Made by a program: the position numbers and the translations under genes
Shown: positions 4,868-6,962 of the stretch, piece by piece
Layout of the letters: the number at the start of each line of letters is the position of its first letter
How positions within the stretch are numbered: the stretch's first letter is position 1
NCBI GenBank assembly: GCA_030841965.1
Contig: JAUUSJ010000186.1
Coordinates: 1 to 6,962, forward strand
Reading direction: 5' to 3'
Length of the DNA: 6,962 bases
From: Blautia sp.
GTDB lineage: Bacteria > Bacillota > Clostridia > Lachnospirales > Lachnospiraceae
The notes under the pieces: model-generated
The model's database searches: none
What the model was told of the DNA's origin: nothing
What the model saw: the letters and a program-made list of their open reading frames with translations, nothing else

Positions 4868-6931
4868 ATGAATACATTAAAGCTGGAAATGGAAAATTGT
4901 TACGGAATTCAAAAAATTCAACAGGATATTGATTTTTCTAAAAATAATGTGGCAGTTATTTATGCTCCAAACGGAACGATGAAGTCTTCATTTGCTAAAA
5001 CATTTGAAGCAATTAGAGATGGAAAAACCGTAGAAGAAAAAGTTTATGGTTGCAAAAGTAAATATTCAATTACAGATGAGACTTCAACAGCAATTAGCCC
5101 AGAGTCAATAATGGTTATTAACCCATTTGATGAAAATGCATATGAAAATCAAGGAACATTGATGGCAAACGAAACATTAAGAAGGCAATATATACAAATT
5201 TATAAAAGTATTGACCAAAGCAGAGAAGCAATGTTCGGAAAAATAAAAGCCTCATTAAAATATTCGAGTAGAAGTAGTTTTGATGCAGAAAGTAGTATGT
5301 TAAATGATTGGGGATATACGAAGAAAGATTTATTTTTGTGCCTAAAAGAGATAGAAAATAAATTAAATAATTCGGAATTACAATGTTCTCTAAAGGAAGA
5401 GGAATTGGATTATAATACGTTATTCAATTCCAAAGTATATTCTATGGTTACTTCCGGAAAAACTTCTGAACTGATTGAAGAGTACGAGAAGAAGTATAGT
5501 GAACTGTTAGAAAAATCTTTATATATGCAAAAAGGTGTAATAGATCATAATAATTATGCTAATATAAGTGACTCTTTGGGGAATAATGGATTTTTTGGGG
5601 CAAAAAATGAAATTCGACTTGTTGCAAAAGATGGAAGTACATCAGTAACGCTGAGAACGCAGGATGAATTGAATGAGTTAATAAAAAAAGAAAAAGAACA
5701 GGTGTTAAATACTAAGGAATTAAAAGACTTATTTGAAAAAATTAATAAGGCTATTAGTAAAAATAAAGACACACAAGCATTTAATGCATATTTACAACAG
5801 CATCCGGATGTAGTTGCAGAATATCGAGACATTGATAAATTCAAAAAGAAAGTATGGGTAAAAGTTTTTGACATATATCAAGCAGAATTACATGATTTGC
5901 TGGAGTATTATGATAAGGCACAAAATGATTTAAAACAATTAAGAGATAAAGCGAAAAGTGAAACAACTGATTGGAATAGGGCGTTGGATTTATTTAAAAA
6001 AAGATTTTTTGTTCCATTCTCAATAGAACCAGCGAATCAAGAGGATGTTATATTAAATTTAGATTTGCCAAGTTTCAAATATATCTTTGAGGATAATAGG
6101 GGGTCTAAAGAAGTTTCGAAGGAAGATTTGTTAGATGTTTTGAGCACAGGGGAAAAGAGAGCATATTACATCTTGAACCTAATATTTCAAATTTTGGTTG
6201 CTCAAAAAGACGGACGAGAAAAACTTGTTATTTTAGATGATATATCAGAGTCTTTTGATTATAAAAATAAGCATGCAATAATAGAATATATCAGTGATAT
6301 CGCTGAGTATACTAGTTCGCAGGGAGAAAAAGTATTCAAAGTAATCTTACTTACTCATAATTTTGATTTTTACCGAACAGTTGCTTCACGTATTACTAAA
6401 CGGGGAAATTCATATATTGCATATACTGATGGAGGAAAGATAAATTTTGAAAAAGGACAGTATACTAGAAATTTATTTGGATATTATAAAGATGAGATTG
6501 CAAAGGGAAATAAAGATAATATAGTTGTTGCATCGATACCATTTGTTAGAAATTTAATAGAGTATACGGAGGGAGATTCGAATCCAGAATATCTTAAACT
6601 GACAAGTCTGTTACATTATAAACCGGATACAACAACTATTGAACTAGGCGAGATTGAAAAAATATATAATCAATATTGGTGTAAAAGTTCAAATGTAAAT
6701 TTCGCTAAAAATAGAGAAACGGATCATATATATGATATTATTATCAAAGAAGCAGATGCAATTGTGCCTGTTGAAAAACTGGAGATAGAAAGCAAGCTTA
6801 TATTATCTATGGCAATCAGACTCAAATCTGATGAATATATGATTCAAAAAATATCTAGTAAAGTAACAAATGGAACAGCTATTATAAACGATATATACCA
6901 AAAAAGGGAGAATGTGAAACTTTTTCTGTAA
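4868..6931 (+). CDS. ABC/SMC-type ATPase, PrrC/RloC-like class, putative defence protein
   Basis: A 687-residue ATPase with the split head of ABC/SMC-like proteins. Walker A is APNGTMKSS (33-41); a family-like INPFDENAYEN block follows (84-94); the centre, about 100-400, is mostly helical and charged, a probable coiled-coil arm; then signature LSTGEKRA (425-432), Walker B LVILDD (453-458), D-loop SFD (462-464) and H-loop LLTHNFDF with H497. The second Walker B acidic residue is D458 instead of the usual Glu, as is common in the RloC/PrrC-like AAA_13 class. There is no CxxC, so no zinc hook as in RloC. After the ATPase core, R561-x3-E565 and H583 resemble the layout of the PrrC anticodon-nuclease triad, though spacing to the His differs; this is speculative. 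It has its own promoter and follows a restriction-modification operon, which suggests anti-phage defence. The C-terminus may be slightly short. Function is unproven. Confidence 0.85.
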   Translation: MNTLKLEMENCYGIQKIQQDIDFSKNNVAVIYAPNGTMKSSFAKTFEAIRDGKTVEEKVYGCKSKYSITDETSTAISPESIMVINPFDENAYENQGTLMANETLRRQYIQIYKSIDQSREAMFGKIKASLKYSSRSSFDAESSMLNDWGYTKKDLFLCLKEIENKLNNSELQCSLKEEELDYNTLFNSKVYSMVTSGKTSELIEEYEKKYSELLEKSLYMQKGVIDHNNYANISDSLGNNGFFGAKNEIRLVAKDGSTSVTLRTQDELNELIKKEKEQVLNTKELKDLFEKINKAISKNKDTQAFNAYLQQHPDVVAEYRDIDKFKKKVWVKVFDIYQAELHDLLEYYDKAQNDLKQLRDKAKSETTDWNRALDLFKKRFFVPFSIEPANQEDVILNLDLPSFKYIFEDNRGSKEVSKEDLLDVLSTGEKRAYYILNLIFQILVAQKDGREKLVILDDISESFDYKNKHAIIEYISDIAEYTSSQGEKVFKVILLTHNFDFYRTVASRITKRGNSYIAYTDGGKINFEKGQYTRNLFGYYKDEIAKGNKDNIVVASIPFVRNLIEYTEGDSNPEYLKLTSLLHYKPDTTTIELGEIEKIYNQYWCKSSNVNFAKNRETDHIYDIIIKEADAIVPVEKLEIESKLILSMAIRLKSDEYMIQKISSKVTNGTAIINDIYQKRENVKLFL

Positions 6932-6962
6932 ATAATGTTTTAGAAGGTCTTCTATGGTAAAA

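Noticed and set aside
6942..6953. AGAAGGTCTTCT palindrome near the right edge as a terminator
   Set aside because: Only two bases separate the 5-bp arms, too few for a hairpin loop, and no T-run follows.
1..6962. CRISPR array, tRNA, rRNA or insertion-sequence ends
   Set aside because: No regularly spaced repeats, no cloverleaf-like or rRNA sequence, and no transposase or terminal repeat pair was seen.

Overview
The window looks like accessory DNA from a low-GC Gram-positive anaerobe, most likely a Clostridia/Lachnospiraceae-type Firmicute. The reasons are AT-rich genes with strong GGAGG ribosome sites, a TnpV protein of the kind carried by Tn4451-type clostridial mobilizable transposons, and a MobV relaxase beside it. 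The taxon is an inference; no rRNA or core gene is present.

Layout. Bases 1-1640 are the end of a mobile-element module: a MobV relaxase whose 5' end lies outside the window, then tnpV four bases later, closed by a hairpin that also closes the convergent vsr gene. Bases 1654-4762 are a type II restriction-modification island: vsr on the minus strand, a divergent control region (2122-2280), a C5-cytosine methyltransferase with an extra N-terminal ribbon-helix-helix-like domain, and a PD-(D/E)XK restriction endonuclease that resembles the NgoBV family (GGNNCC) and overlaps the methylase by 29 bases. A strong intrinsic terminator follows. Bases 4763-6931 hold a separately promoted ABC/SMC-type ATPase of the PrrC/RloC broad class, with a consensus promoter (TTGACA, 17 bases, TATAAT) and a hairpin-forming leader.

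How the genes may work together. The methylase protects host sites, the endonuclease cuts unmodified incoming DNA, and Vsr repairs T:G mismatches left when 5-methylcytosine deaminates. The ATPase may be a second, independently expressed defence layer; its position beside the system is seen, its role is inferred.

Most interesting points. (1) A hand scan finds exactly one GGNNCC site in the window, GGTCCC at 2191-2196, and it lies in the vsr/methylase control region, touching a 9-bp inverted repeat that abuts the methylase -35 box. (2) The methylase carries its own DNA-binding-like N-terminal domain, so protein-mediated and methylation-mediated autoregulation are both plausible. (3) The ATPase has an R-x3-E...H arrangement after its ATPase core that could be a nuclease active site like that of PrrC, although this is speculative.
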